59,974 nt of DNA from positions 1-59,974 of the forward strand of contig NZ_AUML01000037.1 of the NCBI RefSeq assembly GCF_000430665.1. Direction: 5' to 3'. Both the position numbers and the translations under genes were made by a program. The notes under the pieces were generated by a model that saw only the letters and a list, made by a program, of their open reading frames with translations, was not told where the DNA came from and ran no database searches. This DNA comes from Aquimarina muelleri DSM 19832 (GTDB lineage Bacteria; Bacteroidota; Bacteroidia; Flavobacteriales; Flavobacteriaceae). This document shows, piece by piece, positions 13,701-25,500 of the stretch. Numbering within the stretch: the first letter of the stretch is position 1; every line of letters begins with the position of its first letter.

Positions 13701-16700
13701 GCTCGTAAGACTACCTAGTTCTACAGGTATATTTCCTGTAAGTTGATTCCCCATAGCTTCCAGAGTTCTTAATCCTTTTAATTTCCCTAAATAAGATGGA
13801 ATTTCTCCTGTTAAATGATTCCAGGAAAGATATAAATGTTCTAGACTTACTACTTTTCCTAAAGTAGATGGGATACCCCCTGATAGTTTATTATCATTTA
13901 GTCGTAATGTAGTAAGATTAACTAATTGAGATATAGAAGTAGGAATTTTTCCTGTTATATTATTTTTTGGTAATGATAAAGCTGTTACTTTCCCGTTTAC
14001 AACCGTAACTCCATACCAATCACAAACTGGAACAGTAGTAGATAACCAATTAGTGTTGTTAGTCCAGCCTGCTCCATTTGTAATTGTGTAAAAATCTATG
14101 AGCCCTTGCTTTTCTGCTGCTGACACTCCGCAAGAGTCAGAAGGAGCTACAGATATTGTTATCGGATTACGTTCTATTATTAATTCGGTTACAACACTAT
14201 TGGTCGCTACAAAATGATATATTCCAATATCGTTATTACTAACATCATTAAGTATTAGTTCTTTATTGGTAGCGCCTGGAATAGCTACACCATTCTTATA
14301 CCATTGATAGTTATTGTTGATACTGATGAGTGCTTTAGATGTTAAAACCTCATTTAAACCAGCAACAACAGTTCTAGACTCTATTTCATCAACTTTAGCC
14401 TGTGGATTATGAATAAAACCTATTCCTAATTTAGCTTTTAAAATAGTAAATGTAGGTTCTATTTCTGAGAATATAAATTTATTATCAAAAATGGTAAAGT
14501 TTTTAAGTCCAACAAACTGATCAAATCCAGTAGGAATACTACCTGATAATTGATTATTAGATAACATTAATACTTCTAATTTTTTTAATTGGTTAAACGT
14601 TACAGGAACTGTACCCGATAATTGATTATTAGACAATATTAATGATCTTAGATTAATTAGCTCTCCTAGTTCTTTAGGAATAGTACCCGTAAGTTTGTTT
14701 GTATTTAATTGAAGATTTTCTAGTTTTGCTATCTGCCTTAATGTTTCTGGTATATTGCCAGTTAGATTATTATTTGATAGTAATAGATGTTCTAAATTCG
14801 ATAATTCTCCAATATTTTCTAAAATTTCTCCTTCTAATTTATTGTTTTCTAAATTCAACACCCGTAGCTCTTTTAAATTCAATAATTTTAAAGAGATAAT
14901 ACCATCAAGTTGATTATTTGAAAGCTGAATCTCTTGTAAATTTATCAATTGAAATAGCGAAGAAGGAATATTACCTGCTAAATTATTATTTACTAACTTT
15001 AATGAGGTTACTTTTCCATTAGTTACTTTTACTCCATACCAGTCACACACTTTAGAGTTAGGATCATTAATATTCCAAGGTTTGTTATTTCCCAACGTAT
15101 TGGCCCAATTATCCCCATTAGTATTATTATATATATCGATTAGAGCTTGGCGTTCTGCTACAGGTACTTCACAAGAAACAGTTCCTACTTCTAATTTAAT
15201 CGGATTACGAGTCAGTGTTAACCCAGTAGTCACCTTATTTGTAGATGTAAAATAATAAGTACCTGCATCAGAATCACTTGCAGCAGCTATTACAAAATTC
15301 TTATCTGTTGCTCCTGTAATTTCTACATTGTCTTTATACCATTTATAAATATTGTTTCCACTAGTTAAATCTATACTGGTTAAAGTAACAGGTTCTCCTA
15401 TCGCAACTGATATTATTTCATTTTGATCTACCTTTTCCTGTGGCTGATATACAAAACCTGTTCCTAATTTTGTTTGTAAAGCAATAAAAGAGGCTTCTAT
15501 TTGAGAAAACACAAACTGATTATTAAAAAGACTAAAGTTTGTTAACCCAGCAAGTTGATCAAACCCTAAGGGAATATCTCCTGATAGCTGATTATCATTT
15601 AATCTTAGTTCTGTTAAACCACTTATTTGAGTAAGCTCTACAGGGATATTACCAATTAATTGATTATTGTTTAAAAGAATTCTTTTTAACTTAATTAACT
15701 GCCCAAATACCTTTGAAATACCTCCATGTAATTGGTTATTATACAATAACACCTCCTCTATTTCTATTAATTTTTTAAAATCATTAGGAATCTCACCTAT
15801 CAATTGATTATTGGAAAGATCTATATCTTTTAAATTGAATAACTGAAATAAAGAAAATGGAATAGTTCCTGAAAGGTTGTTATTACTTAGTTTTAAACCT
15901 GTTACTTTACCATTAACCACTGTCACTCCATACCAATTACATACTGGTATATCTGTAAGCCAATTCGTTTTTATTGTCCAACTTTCTCCCCCAGTTTGTG
16001 TATAAAAATCTATAAGTGCTTGTTTTTCTCTAGCAGATACTGAACATACATCAGATGTAACTTTTAAAGTAATCGGGTTACGTACTAAATTCAAATCATA
16101 TACCGTAGAGTTAATTGCTTCAAAATGGTATACTCCTGCATCACTCTCTTTTGCTGCTGTTATTTTTAATGTGCTATTAGTGGCTCCTGATATCTCTACA
16201 TTATTTTTAAACCATTTATAGCTATTATTACTACTTGTTAGTACCCTTGTTCTTAGTGTAATTTCGTCTCCAATCACAACAGGTTGCTCCTCTTCTAGAT
16301 CAACTTTACCTTGAGGGAAATATTTTAATCCAGATCCAAATCTTGATATATATGCGTTGAATTCAGATTCAAGATTAGAAAACACAAATTGGTTATCGTT
16401 AAGATACAATAGTTGAAGTTTAGGTAATGTAACTAAAGTAGAAGGTATTTTTCCTGAAAATTGATTATCATGCACCCATAAAGATTCCAAATTTAATAAC
16501 TTACTTAGTGTATTAGGAAGTTCTCCTGTAAGTTCATTACTATGTACATCTAATGTTTTCAAATTAGATAACTGTCCAAATGTAACCGGAATGGTTCCTG
16601 AGAGTTGATTATTATAAATATATAAAGACTGTAAATTTGATAGGTTCCCCAGCACTGCAGGAATACTACCTGAAAGATTATTATTATATAGATTTAAATC

Positions 16701-19526
16701 TACCAGATTAATTAACTCTCCAAAAGTAACAGGAATACTTCCTGTAAGCTGATTATTATCTAAATGAAGTGATTTCAAATTTAATAATTGTCCTAATTCT
16801 GCGGGAATATTTCCCGTAAGAGCATTGCTATAAAGGTTTAAATCTGTAAGGTTAGATAAAGTCCCCAGCGCTACAGGAATAACTCCAGATAGTTTATTTC
16901 CCTGAAGGTGTAAATATCTAAGATTACTAAGTTTGGTTAAAGAGACAGGAATAGATCCTGTTAATTTATTATGCCCTAAATACAATGATGTTAATTTGTT
17001 TAACAATTCTAATTCTGTAGGAATACCTCCATACAGGTCATTTTGATTTAAAGAAAGAAACTGCAGATTCGTTAACTGTCCTAATTCTATAGGAATAGTC
17101 CCTGTAAGCTGGTTTGTTTCTAAGTTCAGTTTTACCAAATTTGTTAATCCTTTTATTCCTAATGGAATATCTCCAACCAAATTATTACTTACTAATTCAA
17201 CGGCAGTAACTTTACCATCTACTACAGTTACTCCATACCAATCACAAACTGGTATCGTAGCAGATAACCAATTTGTATTATTACTCCAATTAGCACCATT
17301 TGTACTATTGTATAAATCAATTAGTGCTTGTTTTTCTACTGCGGATACTCCACACGCATCAGCAGCACTTATGGATAAAGTAATTGGATTACGGATTAAT
17401 ATTAAATCTTTAACCACACTATTAGTTGCAGTAAAATGATATATTCCTGCATCTGTTTCTGTAGTATTAGAAATTACCAAATCTTTACTAGTAGCTCCTG
17501 TAATCGCTACATTATTTTTATACCATTGATAGCTATTATTGGTACTGGTTAGCACGGTACTCGATAAGTTTATAGATTGTCCTAAAGGTGCAGATAGTGT
17601 TTCTACAATATCTACTTTACCTTGTGGAGAATACACATAATTTGTAAATTTTGCCTTACTCGCAAGGTGCTCTGTTTCAAAATTATTAAACACAAAACTA
17701 TTTCCTTCGAATCTAAAATTGATAAGTTTTGTAAGGTTAGAAATCCGACTTGGTATTTTACCTGAAAAATTATTATGGGAAATTGATAAAGAAACTATAC
17801 TAATCAAATTACCAAATTCTTTAGGTATCTCCCCTTCCAAGTTATTATCACTTACATATAAATTAGTAAGCTTAGATAAATTTCCAAAGCTAGAAGGAAT
17901 AGAGCCTTGAAGTTTATTGTGCCCAATATGTATACTTTTTAATTCGGTAAGATTTCCTAATCCTGAAGGTATAACCCCATTTAATTTATTTAGGAATAAG
18001 GAGAGATTAGTAAGCTTAGATAAGTTGGATATCGTTGCTGGTATTGATCCTGTTAATGTATTACGTTCAAGGGATAGTGTTTTTAAATTTATTAATCCAC
18101 CAATAGTATCAGGAATATTGCCAGAAAGCGTGTTTCTAATCAAGGATAATGATTCTAAATTTAATAAGTTGGATATAGAATTAGGAATAGTTCCTACTAA
18201 ATTATTATTATCCAACTGTAAACCAGTTACTTTATTATCTATGACAGTTACTCCATACCAATCCTTTATTAAAGAATTTGGATCATTAATTAACCATGGT
18301 TGATTGTTTGCTTGTGTATTCGTCCAACTTGCTCCTGCTGTAGCTGTATATAAATCAATCAATGCTTGGCGTTCTGCCTCAGAAACTTTTACAATATCAT
18401 CTACTGGGGATGAAGCAACAGATATAGTAATGGAACTACGCTCTAAAGCTAAATCAATTACTACTGCATTATTGGCTATAAAATGATATACTCCAGCATC
18501 TGTATCTGTAGCATTAGAAATTACTAAATTTTTATTTGTCGCTCCTGAAATAGGGATGTTATTTTTATACCATTGGTATGTATTATTTATGCTTGTTAGA
18601 TCACTACTTGTTAATGTGATGGATTGCCCTTTTTCTAAGGAAAGTGTTTCTTCTATATCTGTTTTTCTTTGTGGGAAATATCCGTATGTTCTAAATTTTG
18701 TTTTATGGTATGTATGTTCTGATTCAAAATCATTAAACACAAAACCATTATTTTCAAAACTAAAACTTGCTAGTTTGGTTAGATTAGATATCTCTTTTGG
18801 GATATTTCCAGATAAATTATTATTGGATACTCCCAAGGTTACTAAACTTACCAGATTACCTAATTGATTTGGAATAACTCCTTCTAATTTATTACCACTA
18901 AGATGTAAAAAAGTAAGCTTTGATAAATTCCCTAAACTAACAGGAATAGAACCTTGAAGATTATTAAATCCAATATGAATGACTTTTAATTCTGTAAGAC
19001 TTCCTAATTCTGAAGGAATGGTTCCATTTAATTTATTTAAATATAAAGAAAGGTTTGCTAGATTAGACAGGTTGGATATTGTTACTGGTATTGATCCTGT
19101 TAATTTATTACGTTCCAGAGATAAGGTCTTTAAATTTACCAATCCACCAATAGCTTCAGGGATGCTACCCGAAAGCGTATTCTTGCTTAAAGATAATGTC
19201 TTTAGATTTACTAAATTAGATATGGAGTTAGGAATAGTTCCTACTAAGTTATTATTATCTAGCGTTAATCCAGTTACTTTATTTGCAACAACAGTCACTC
19301 CATGCCAATCTTGTACTAAAGAATTTGAATCATTAATTAACCATGGTTGATTATTTGCTTGTGTATTGGTCCAATTTGTCCCCACTGTAGTAGTATACAA
19401 GTTAATCAATGCCTGTCTTTCTGAAGGAGAAACTTGAGCAATACTAGTTAAACCGCTATATACAGTTAGCAAAACCAACATAAAGTACTTTATTACTCTT
19501 GATGATATTTTGGTTAGATTTTTCAT
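10704..19526 (-). CDS. Giant secreted protein with six LRR + Ig-like modules
   Basis: 2940 residues with an N-terminal signal peptide (MLVLLTVYSGLTSIAQ). Six modules begin near residues 33, 379, 725, 1160, 1459 and 1805. Each has a cap (ERQALIDLYTATAGASW ... DWYGVTV), a run of plant-type leucine-rich repeats (LxxLxxLxLxxNxLSGxIP), and an Ig-like domain (YQWYKNN ... TDAGVYHFTATN). Residues about 2250-2500 are further beta domains with SDLVSPIPN and WYDKAFGGVAYN motifs of the kind seen in flavobacterial surface proteins. A jelly-roll-like stretch with YFDDIRMHRFDG follows. The last 60 residues contain YD-like text (YDPVTQRLKSEL, YEYDQEGGLIRV), linking it to the RHS gene downstream. The start is 54 bases after the SpvB-like gene. 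LRR and Ig arrays usually bind proteins or glycans, so an adhesin or target-recognition role is inferred. No T9SS C-terminal domain is visible. Confidence 0.9.
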   Translation of the reverse strand: MKNLTKISSRVIKYFMLVLLTVYSGLTSIAQVSPSERQALINLYTTTVGTNWTNTQANNQPWLINDSNSLVQDWHGVTVVANKVTGLTLDNNNLVGTIPNSISNLVNLKTLSLSKNTLSGSIPEAIGGLVNLKTLSLERNKLTGSIPVTISNLSNLANLSLYLNKLNGTIPSELGSLTELKVIHIGFNNLQGSIPVSLGNLSKLTFLHLSGNKLEGVIPNQLGNLVSLVTLGVSNNNLSGNIPKEISNLTKLASFSFENNGFVFNDFESEHTYHKTKFRTYGYFPQRKTDIEETLSLEKGQSITLTSSDLTSINNTYQWYKNNIPISGATNKNLVISNATDTDAGVYHFIANNAVVIDLALERSSITISVASSPVDDIVKVSEAERQALIDLYTATAGASWTNTQANNQPWLINDPNSLIKDWYGVTVIDNKVTGLQLDNNNLVGTIPNSISNLLNLESLSLIRNTLSGNIPDTIGGLINLKTLSLERNTLTGSIPATISNLSKLTNLSLFLNKLNGVIPSGLGNLTELKSIHIGHNKLQGSIPSSFGNLSKLTNLYVSDNNLEGEIPKEFGNLISIVSLSISHNNFSGKIPSRISNLTKLINFRFEGNSFVFNNFETEHLASKAKFTNYVYSPQGKVDIVETLSAPLGQSINLSSTVLTSTNNSYQWYKNNVAITGATSKDLVISNTTETDAGIYHFTATNSVVKDLILIRNPITLSISAADACGVSAVEKQALIDLYNSTNGANWSNNTNWLSATIPVCDWYGVTVVDGKVTAVELVSNNLVGDIPLGIKGLTNLVKLNLETNQLTGTIPIELGQLTNLQFLSLNQNDLYGGIPTELELLNKLTSLYLGHNKLTGSIPVSLTKLSNLRYLHLQGNKLSGVIPVALGTLSNLTDLNLYSNALTGNIPAELGQLLNLKSLHLDNNQLTGSIPVTFGELINLVDLNLYNNNLSGSIPAVLGNLSNLQSLYIYNNQLSGTIPVTFGQLSNLKTLDVHSNELTGELPNTLSKLLNLESLWVHDNQFSGKIPSTLVTLPKLQLLYLNDNQFVFSNLESEFNAYISRFGSGLKYFPQGKVDLEEEQPVVIGDEITLRTRVLTSSNNSYKWFKNNVEISGATNSTLKITAAKESDAGVYHFEAINSTVYDLNLVRNPITLKVTSDVCSVSAREKQALIDFYTQTGGESWTIKTNWLTDIPVCNWYGVTVVNGKVTGLKLSNNNLSGTIPFSLFQLFNLKDIDLSNNQLIGEIPNDFKKLIEIEEVLLYNNQLHGGISKVFGQLIKLKRILLNNNQLIGNIPVELTQISGLTELRLNDNQLSGDIPLGFDQLAGLTNFSLFNNQFVFSQIEASFIALQTKLGTGFVYQPQEKVDQNEIISVAIGEPVTLTSIDLTSGNNIYKWYKDNVEITGATDKNFVIAAASDSDAGTYYFTSTNKVTTGLTLTRNPIKLEVGTVSCEVPVAERQALIDIYNNTNGDNWANTLGNNKPWNINDPNSKVCDWYGVKVTNGKVTSLKLVNNNLAGNIPSSLFQLINLQEIQLSNNQLDGIISLKLLNLKELRVLNLENNKLEGEILENIGELSNLEHLLLSNNNLTGNIPETLRQIAKLENLQLNTNKLTGTIPKELGELINLRSLILSNNQLSGTVPVTFNQLKKLEVLMLSNNQLSGSIPTGFDQFVGLKNFTIFDNKFIFSEIEPTFTILKAKLGIGFIHNPQAKVDEIESRTVVAGLNEVLTSKALISINNNYQWYKNGVAIPGATNKELILNDVSNNDIGIYHFVATNSVVTELIIERNPITISVAPSDSCGVSAAEKQGLIDFYTITNGAGWTNNTNWLSTTVPVCDWYGVTVVNGKVTALSLPKNNITGKIPTSISQLVNLTTLRLNDNKLSGGIPSTLGKVVSLEHLYLSWNHLTGEIPSYLGKLKGLRTLEAMGNQLTGNIPVELGSLTSLERLSLYRNLLTGRIPVELSSLFNLKYLSLSDNQLSGSIPTSLGSLTKLEELSLFRNQLTEGIPVQLGQLSSLKHLYLNHNQLSGSIPAEFGALSNLQYLWLSTNELTNNIPTELGNLRKLQDFKANDNQLSGSIPIVLGNVLSLKYLELARNQLSGPIPVQFGQLTNLEQLYLSDNQLSGRVPTVLSQLTSLKHLMIDSNRFVFWNVEPEFNTYKSNLTSFLYAPQAKVDNVENYTIYTGKSITFTSNALTSINNSYQWYKNNIAIPGATNKDLIITNATTTDAGVYHFTATNSIVTTLTLVRNSITLSVLVPNWESTQSFCSSEKIPTVSDLVSPIPNIPTVTWYETQRGGMALVGSTELESIVYWAEGNDNNPRVGVKVNINEGAPGTDEEDYQVFSIVSNAKIKDLKITGTNITWYGVSTGGIALDINSILEDGKSYYAQKGAASCRFEVAVAVKVFEPNGDTWQAFCKSDDPTINDLTKRFTILGSDTLIWYRNASGSEVYNSTEGLVNKGVYYVSQRDALNNESSRKRVTVTVYDIPAPVVTRKNQTFYTNDPVRISDLVAFGNNILWYDKAFGGVAYNPTEQLVDGATYYAGQTDYNCTAGEAGCCISTLREEVTVRILEKPLPSLVGCELFRPQPGEKYVISAWVREDGLQAINPVTRNFSEVSSVFTKLLNHLVKDKIFAPMIKDRHIPEVYVPKPETREFDILIPFIKNAVDKNLTIYNFKYVKEKQDGIGPERTVGFEFSLVPSTNAFKIKYITPRVKRRSTTYNYHYPLLKNPTLVLNFKETSVCGANFCMTSYFKIDGGQLSYSRNTIVNTSSRASGISSKIITYTYIPDPNYQAMEYANSLLWLRFRDESGLDIVPQNSTDIEFKPKGAVIDGWQRISAEFTIPIEATNMQIRLESRIKPDGPQDLNVYFDDIRMHRFDGNMKTFVYDPVTQRLKSELDENNYATFYEYDQEGGLIRVKKETERGVFTIQETRSGNSKLNNAQK

Positions 19527-19580
19527 GTATAATTTTTAGTGTTTTTTTTAATAAGAAGATTAAGTCTACTTTAAATTTTA

Positions 19581-22500
19581 TTAGTCACAATCCCAACTTG
19601 GTTCTCCTGTGTCTCCACTTCCACTTCCAACTTTTTTATATGCCTTAGGACATAAGCGGGTTTCTGTTTTTCTTAATGGTAACCTTGTTTTTTTATGTAA
19701 CAAAACAAACTCAGCAAGAACCCTTCCCTTTTTTTTATCTTTAATTGCCTGAACATCGAAACTCACAGATGTTTTACCAACTATATTTAAATATAAAACT
19801 CCAAAATATCGATCTTGAGATGTGGATATTTGTTCATCATTTACCCATATATTCAAGCCATTTCGACCTCTTCTTAATATATTAACTGAATACTCTATGG
19901 TATCATTAGGTCTTCCTGATATTTCAAATTTTGATTTTTTTGTCCAACCTCTGATTTGAGCACCTATTTCTTTGTTTATAATCTGAGGAACTACATCATC
20001 ATCACATGCATCTCCAATTTCATCCTCATCATAATCATCTTGACTACGATTCTTTACATAAGGACAATTATCCTCAGGGTCATCTACTCCATCGTTATCA
20101 TAATCTGTATCTTTTGGCAATACCCCAATTAAATTTCGTTCTAAAATAGCTTGGTTATTGGCAGGTATTAACAAACTATTCCTGCCAGTGTGAGAGACTG
20201 CTTCTGTTATTTGTATTCCTTCAAATCCATCTTTGTCGGCAGAACTTTTAAAATTAAAATGTGCACTATCAGATGCTTTAAAATTATAATCCTCAAAACT
20301 ATCCATACCCATATCCCGATATCTATTGTTAGAACTTACTGCGGTAGGTAATGTATAATTATATCCATATTGTGCAGTAGAATATCGACCTAAAGCATCT
20401 CTATTTTCTAATTCTACACCAAAAGGACTATATTGCGTAACTTCACTTGCAAACGTCCATTTTTGATTTGCATCTGTTGCTTTCCCCCAAGCCTGATTTA
20501 GTAAAGCATAGTACGGAGTAAACTCTTTAAAGTAGCCTTCTCTTCTTGTATTTATTTTAGGTACTGTTCCTTCTTTAACATCGGTACGCTCTGTTAAATA
20601 AGCATACGATTTTTTTGCTCTCCACTCTCCTTTAACGTTGTATTTATAAGGATTAAACGGTTCTTCCAACGGATAATCTGCCTGAGAAATATCTTCTAGC
20701 TTGGATCCATCCAAAGATTCATACGCATAAGGAAGTTTACTCTCGCACTGGCAATTCCAAAACTCTTTATACTCTACTGCACTGGCATTAACAACCCTTA
20801 CATTGTTTGCTGTAGTAGTCGTATTTTGTACTTTAAAAGTATCGGTATTAATAGAATTTAGCTTATTACCACTTGCATCCAGAATAGGGTTTTTCATCAT
20901 GGTAATAGATGCCATATTTGCCATTTGTTGATTTCGATATCCAGATCGTACGATTTTAAATTCTATATCTTCGGTAATTGGAATTCCATCGGATACATTA
21001 ATAATACCCCCTCCAGAAGTCATCAACATCACTCCATCCTCTGCAGGATTAAATCCTACAATCCATAATCGTTTGCTTGATTTTGCTCTGCCATAGGTAG
21101 CTATTATCTCATCTCCTAATGTGAAATATTTTTTTGCATCTGCTATAGTGAAAAAATTCCCGGACCTTTTTAATGTTCCTGTAATACCAATATTACGAGA
21201 TGCTTGCCCCATGTTATCATAGCCCCAATATGCAGGGAAATTAAAATTGTAGTATTCATCATCAAACTCATTAATAGTTCTGGTTAATAATACTTGTCCT
21301 GTTTCTGCATCCCAAGCTTCATTTATTGTAGATACTTTAGCACCTAGATCGGTAGCTACTTTTTCTTTCAAAACTGCTGTGGTATGAATCACTTTGGTTG
21401 TTATGGTGGAATAAGCTACATTTTCAAGCTGTGTTCGCGAAGGAACTATCGTTGGTATAGGTACTGGTATAATTCCAATTATCAAGACTACAACATTCGC
21501 TTTTACTCCTTCTGTTTTGGATTTAGAATAACTCTCCCTAAAATCAGTAACTATGTCATAATCCACGCCTATCTGATTTTCATACAAAACCTTACCTTCT
21601 TTTGTTATTACTGGTAATGTATTATCTAATTGTGTAATATCTTTTTCGTTAGTACTGTACTTATACTCTACTGAGGATATAGGTTTGTCTTGATTTTCGG
21701 CATATACTTTTTGAAAGCGCATTTTACCATTCATATCGTTAGTATGTACCATAAAACCTTGTGACAATGCATATTCATTTCGGGACTTTACTTCTCCGCC
21801 AAAAATGCCTTGTAACATTTTTTGCAAAAATTGGTTTTGATCTGTGGCATAGTTCTCTGGGCTATCGATATCCGTATAATCTACTTTGGTTGGGTAATCT
21901 TTGGAAGTAAAAAATTCATTTACTACTTTTCCTGTAGCATGCTGTGTTATGTTTTCTCGTTCTAGGTTACTAACGGTAACTCTACTATAAGTAACTGTTG
22001 CAGAAGGAAAGAAAGAATCTCCAAATGGTTTTTCTACATAATTTACTTCTCTAGGTGCTACCAATCGATCTGAATGATTATAGAATGGCTCTACAAATGG
22101 ATTTTCTTTACTTTGGTTAGGTTCATAGGTAGCTACGCCACTAGAACTTCCATCTTCTAAAGTATAGTCATACGTCTGTCCATATCGCTTATTATATCTT
22201 TCGTTATCATCAGGAATTGCAGTATCCACCATTTTATTCCATTGATCTTTCATTACCAGTTTTTTGATTCTGGCCCCTCCTCCTAATTTATAATTTCTGG
22301 GGGTCGATAAACGAATCCATGATTTTTTAGGATCAAAACGTTGCGCACACAAAAATTGATTACTCCTTAATTTTCCATTTGGTCCAGTAAGAATATCTTT
22401 ATTTGCCTGAAAACTACTTATTACTTTTTTTGCTATAGATTGTATATTTTCTGTTCTATAATCTGCATTTAACCCGTATACCAGTCCGTTTAAATATCTT

Positions 22501-25500
22501 CTCCCAAAATACCATCCTGCCTTAGTGATTGGATTTACTTGTTTAGTACCAGTTATACCGCCCTCCATGTCTGTTGTTTTCATAGGAATAGCTGCATAAA
22601 TGAAACCATTGGGAGCTTTAAAAATGTTTGTAGTTCCATCTATTTCAAAATATCCAGTTACATAATCATAATCATTACTAGAAGTAGATAATGCACCTGC
22701 TTTGGTCATATTCATTAAAAACCTAAAATAAATAGGTTTATTTTCTATTCCTTTTAAATATTTTGATCTAAAATCAAAATTTTTATCGGTCTCTGCTGGT
22801 AATTTTACATATAGATATTTTACATCTTTATTTCCTGAAAATTTATACAATTTTGTGTTTGTTGTTGGATCAAAAGAAACAGAACCATCTTTTTCTCCTG
22901 CTCCTACGACTTTAAACATCTGTAAAGGGTCTCTATCCTGAACATATTGGTAATCATCACTTTCATAAGTTAAATCTATTTTACCTCCAGATGGCAAACC
23001 TATAGAAGCTAAAGACCATGCAGCGGCATGCTTATTTTGCAATTGTCTATCCTCTTGTTGTACAAAAGGAAACTCTGGTACAGTGATAGGATCTTGGGTA
23101 TTACACCCACCACCTGCATTAGGTTTATATCCTCCCCAAACATCATAGGATTTTAGATTATAATCTGGATTAAATTCATTATAATTAAATGTATACGGAG
23201 TATATTTTCCCATTTTGGAATCTCGATAGGTGAAATACACTTTTTTTAAGGTTAGCTTACCTCCTTCATTACTCAATTCATTTTCACTTGCAGCTCCCCC
23301 ATGGTTATTCTTTATATTTTTACATTGGGAATAGTCGTAAATAAAATTTGCTGTTTTTATAGCTGTTATAGGTAAATCATTACCTGTATTATCATCTAAA
23401 AGATTGGCTTGGATCGCTTCTGGCTTAGAATACAATCTTATCTTATCTATTTTAAACATTTGTTGTCCCGAAGATGGAGCTCCACCATTTTCTCCGTTTA
23501 CACCTCGCCCATCTTTACGCGGAGAAAGATCAAATATTGCTACATGAGTTTTGGTTACGATCTTATCTATATATTTAATCTCTTTTTCCCCATAAATATA
23601 ACTCCCTTTCTGATCTGCTTTATCTGTATTTAAACCAGCATTATATGATGCTTTATTTGCTTCATAAGGTATTCTCCATTTATAGGTATCCTCTTTATTA
23701 GCATATATAAACTTGGTGTAAGCACCTAAATCATCGTCTGTAGGTCCATCGCCTTCTAAATCCTCATAATCTGAAGATAAAACCGAAGATAATAAATAAG
23801 TATGGGCATATGCAGGCGTAGTAACTGCATCATAAAAATTATCTATGCCACTTCTATTTCCGCTTGAGTTTTCACCTCCTAAATATTGTACCCAACCTTC
23901 TGCACAATTAACATTAGTACTATTTGTAGTAAATGTTACTTCCTTTTTTAAGGTATTGTAGGCAGTTTCTCCAAAAACATAGGTAGAACCATCGCTATTT
24001 AACACTCGAACTTCGGCTGTATGATGTGGTTTTGAGTTTTTATTGGTTATAGATTTCAGGTAATCTCCAGCATTATAGAATTTAGAAAGTTCTTCTGCAC
24101 TTATTTTTTGCACATTCTGATTACGAACATCTCTTGTTCTTTTAAACTTTGAAGTAAAGTTTGTGGTTCCTAAATCTTCATATATAGGAGTACCTTTAGC
24201 ATTATATTTTTTTATTCTAAACCTATTATCTGCATATTTATTAAAACTCTTTTTACTTCCTCTTATTTTTAAAGCTATTGGAGAATATCCTCCCAAGTCC
24301 TCAAATAATTTTTGATCTTTATCTACTCTTGGTTCTCCTATATATTTAAAATATACTGGTTCATAGTCTAAAGATTCTCCAGCCTCTTTAACATTTTCTT
24401 TTTCTTGTTTAAAATGTTGTAAAGCTTTTGTATCCCAAATTCCTGTTCTGCTTACCGATGGGGCACTAGTAAAATTGGCTCCAAAATGATATCCTGATCC
24501 TGGCTCTATTTCTACCCCCAGACTTAGACTAGAGCTTTCATCTTCTACCAAATCATCATTAATTTGCCCTATTTGGCTACGAAATGGTCTAAACATACCT
24601 CCAGAACCTTGTCCTTGTACGGTATATAAATCATACGTATAATTAGATACTGGTAGTGCTAAGGTAGTCTTACTAATATCCCGATCTTGCTCTCTGTTGT
24701 AATCTTTTATATCTTCAGGCGTTGCATATCCTGTAAATTCATATCCATAAGCTTTTTCATTTTTTATAGAGTCTTTTACCTTCTGTACCGATCCCATTGC
24801 TGATATTTCTCCTTCTATGTCTAATCCCCAAATATCTCCACCCAGAGATACTGCTACCGTACCATTATTATTCACAAAAGCAGTCCTTTTACGAGGAGTA
24901 AGAGTAATATTATTAAAAGAAACGGATCCTGAGCCTTGTTTAAAGTTTGCGGTACCATTTCTAGTACTTTCTACCTCTTTATGTCCTTCATTTTCTCTAT
25001 CTCTTACACCAGTTAGTCCTAAAGAACTCGATATATTAAAAGAAGACAGTCCTTGATTAGAATTATAAGAAACCCCTGCATTAAGACCTCCGGTTATCGC
25101 TAAATTTTTTGTTTTTCCGAGTGTAGCTCCCGCTCCAATAGTTGGAGAAACAGTTACTCCATCTATGGCAGAAGTTTCCACATCCATACCAACGGTTACT
25201 ACATTTGCTAAATCAAACGCAATGCCATATGATGGAGTAAAAGATAGACCTGTATAGTTATTATATTTTAAATTTACTCCTGCCGAAACAGTAATTCCAA
25301 CTCCTCCTTTATCTACCTTATTTACTCCATCCACTTCTTCGAATCCAAATATCTGATAATCTACATTGGCCGTTACACCAACCGTAACATTGGGTCGCAT
25401 ATTGCTTTCATACGTCATTTCATCTCCCTTAAAATCATCTGGAATCCCCCGCACTTGTCGATTGATTTGCCCTACATTAAGATTCCAACCTAAACCAACC

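Noticed and set aside
17917..18303. Repetitive plus-strand frames antisense to the LRR gene
   Set aside because: Their repeats (e.g. NSVRFPNPEGI) are the antisense reading of LRR units and recur wherever modules repeat.
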